Assembly (NCBI GenBank): GCA_005893365.1 | Contig: VBPB01000130.1 | Coordinates: forward strand, 1-7,218 | Direction of reading: 5' to 3' | DNA from: Candidatus Eiseniibacteriota bacterium | GTDB lineage: Bacteria > Eisenbacteria > RBG-16-71-46 | DNA: 7,218 nt | Part shown: piece after piece, positions 6,975 through 7,218 of the stretch | How the letters are laid out: each line of letters begins with the position of its first letter | Numbering within the stretch: position 1 is the stretch's first letter | Position numbers and translations under genes: made by a program | Notes under the pieces: model-generated | The model's database searches: none | What the model was told of the DNA's origin: nothing | Seen by the model: the letters and a program-made list of their open reading frames with translations, nothing else

Positions 6975-7061
6975 GCGAGGAAGAAGGAGATTGAACTCCT
7001 GAGGGAGCGGCTCAAGTTGACGGAGAGAGACTATGAGATCTGGCGCAAGAGCGAAGGTTGA
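6975..7061 (+). pseudogene. C-terminal remnant of a HigB/RelE-family (Gp49-like) toxin
   Basis: The frame ending with TGA at 7059-7061 reads KKEIELLRERLK followed by TERDYEIWRKSEG. This resembles the C-terminal helix of Gp49-like HigB/RelE toxins, whose tails commonly read TP(K/R)xEIxLxxxRLKxAExxYxxW. The rest is missing: the frame meets TGA at 6972-6974, none of the three frames between the methyltransferase stop (6934) and this point encodes the toxin's beta-sheet core, and only about 40 bases are available. The remnant overlaps the antitoxin start by 29 bases, in keeping with the toxin-first order of HigBA-like modules. The identification rests on about 25 residues plus the antitoxin neighbour, so it is an inference. 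It should not be an active toxin. Confidence 0.55.
7022..7027 (+). promoter_or_regulatory. Shine-Dalgarno for the antitoxin gene
   Basis: GGAGAG lies five bases before the ATG at 7033, inside the toxin remnant. It supports translation of the antitoxin from 7033, although a later start cannot be excluded because the conserved part begins only around codon 24. Confidence 0.45.
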
Positions 7062-7218
7062 AACAAAGCGGGGAGCAGCTGCTCCCCGGATCGAGCGCAG
7101 CAGCGGAAACGTGTTCGAGGATCTCGGTCTTCCCGATGCCGCTGCACTTCTGGCGAAGTCCGAGCTGGTCTCTCGCATCTGCGACGTCATCGTCAAGCGC
7201 GGGCTGACACAGGCCCAG
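7033..7218 (+). CDS. XRE-family antitoxin (HTH_37/HigA-like), 3' partial
   Basis: Sixty-two codons are visible before the window ends. After a poorly conserved basic N-terminus, the segment SSGNVFEDLGLPDA (about residues 23-36) followed by LLAKSELVSRI and KRGLTQAQ is the characteristic opening of HTH_37-type XRE antitoxins. These are paired with Gp49-like HigB toxins. The window cuts off within the first helix pair of the DNA-binding helix-turn-helix. Such proteins neutralise their toxin and repress their own operon. The upstream toxin is only a remnant, so this may be an orphan antitoxin or regulator. Codon use is less GC-biased than in the other genes here, which suggests separate acquisition. 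A long palindrome lies within codons 13-19. Whether the 3' part is intact cannot be seen. Confidence 0.8.
   Translation, partial: MRSGARAKVETKRGAAAPRIERSSGNVFEDLGLPDAAALLAKSELVSRICDVIVKRGLTQAQ
7069..7088. repeat. 20-base perfect palindrome in the antitoxin N-terminal coding sequence
   Basis: CGGGGAGCAG at 7069-7078 is followed directly by its exact reverse complement at 7079-7088. It has no central spacer. It could be an operator bound by the antitoxin dimer, an RNA hairpin near the antitoxin start, or a fragment of a dispersed palindromic repeat. No T-tract follows, so it does not look like an intrinsic terminator. Confidence 0.6.

Noticed and set aside
6011..7015. Minus-strand frame of 334 codons across the methyltransferase
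   Set aside because: It is a shadow of the methyltransferase gene with low-complexity translation and no family resemblance.
7017..7022. TTGACG resembling a -35 box upstream of the antitoxin
   Set aside because: There is no -10-like hexamer 16-18 bases downstream, and it lies inside toxin-remnant coding sequence.

Overview
The window is very GC-rich DNA in which most third codon positions are G or C. It suggests a high-GC bacterium, probably an uncultured or environmental lineage such as Rokubacteria/Methylomirabilota, Myxococcota or Acidobacteriota. That assignment is inferred from composition and gene style only; there is no rRNA or other taxonomic marker here. No exciting undescribed system is evident. 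The window holds four well-supported chromosomal genes of recognisable families plus one edge-truncated gene, and its most unusual part is the last ~250 bases.

Left part (1-2787, + strand): a 2-oxoacid:ferredoxin oxidoreductase operon. A fused gamma-alpha subunit (korA-type, 5' end outside the window) overlaps the beta subunit (korB-type) by the four bases ATGA. Together they would oxidise a 2-oxoacid, most likely 2-oxoglutarate or a range of 2-oxoacids, to the acyl-CoA and pass electrons to ferredoxin. The cysteines, the thiamine diphosphate motif and the substrate-loop residues are in place, except for one unusual Gly-to-Arg change in the beta-subunit substrate loop.

Middle (2818-4569, - strand): a convergent gene for a multi-pass membrane protein with a GT-C glycosyltransferase-like N-terminal half and a soluble TPR-bearing C-terminus. 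A GC-rich hairpin lies between its stop and the korB stop. A 138-base divergent promoter region (4570-4707) separates it from the next gene.

Right part (4708-6934, + strand): a three-domain protein (metallo-beta-lactamase persulfide dioxygenase, cysteine-less pseudo-rhodanese, active rhodanese) with the architecture of CstB, which handles reactive sulfur. A class I SAM-dependent methyltransferase follows 28 bases later and is probably co-transcribed with it.

Right edge (about 6970-7218): a visibly less GC-rich stretch carrying a toxin-antitoxin remnant. The last ~27 codons of a HigB/RelE (Gp49-like) toxin survive without their 5' part. They overlap the start of an XRE-family (HTH_37-type) antitoxin gene that runs off the window. 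A 20-base perfect palindrome sits inside the antitoxin's N-terminal coding sequence.
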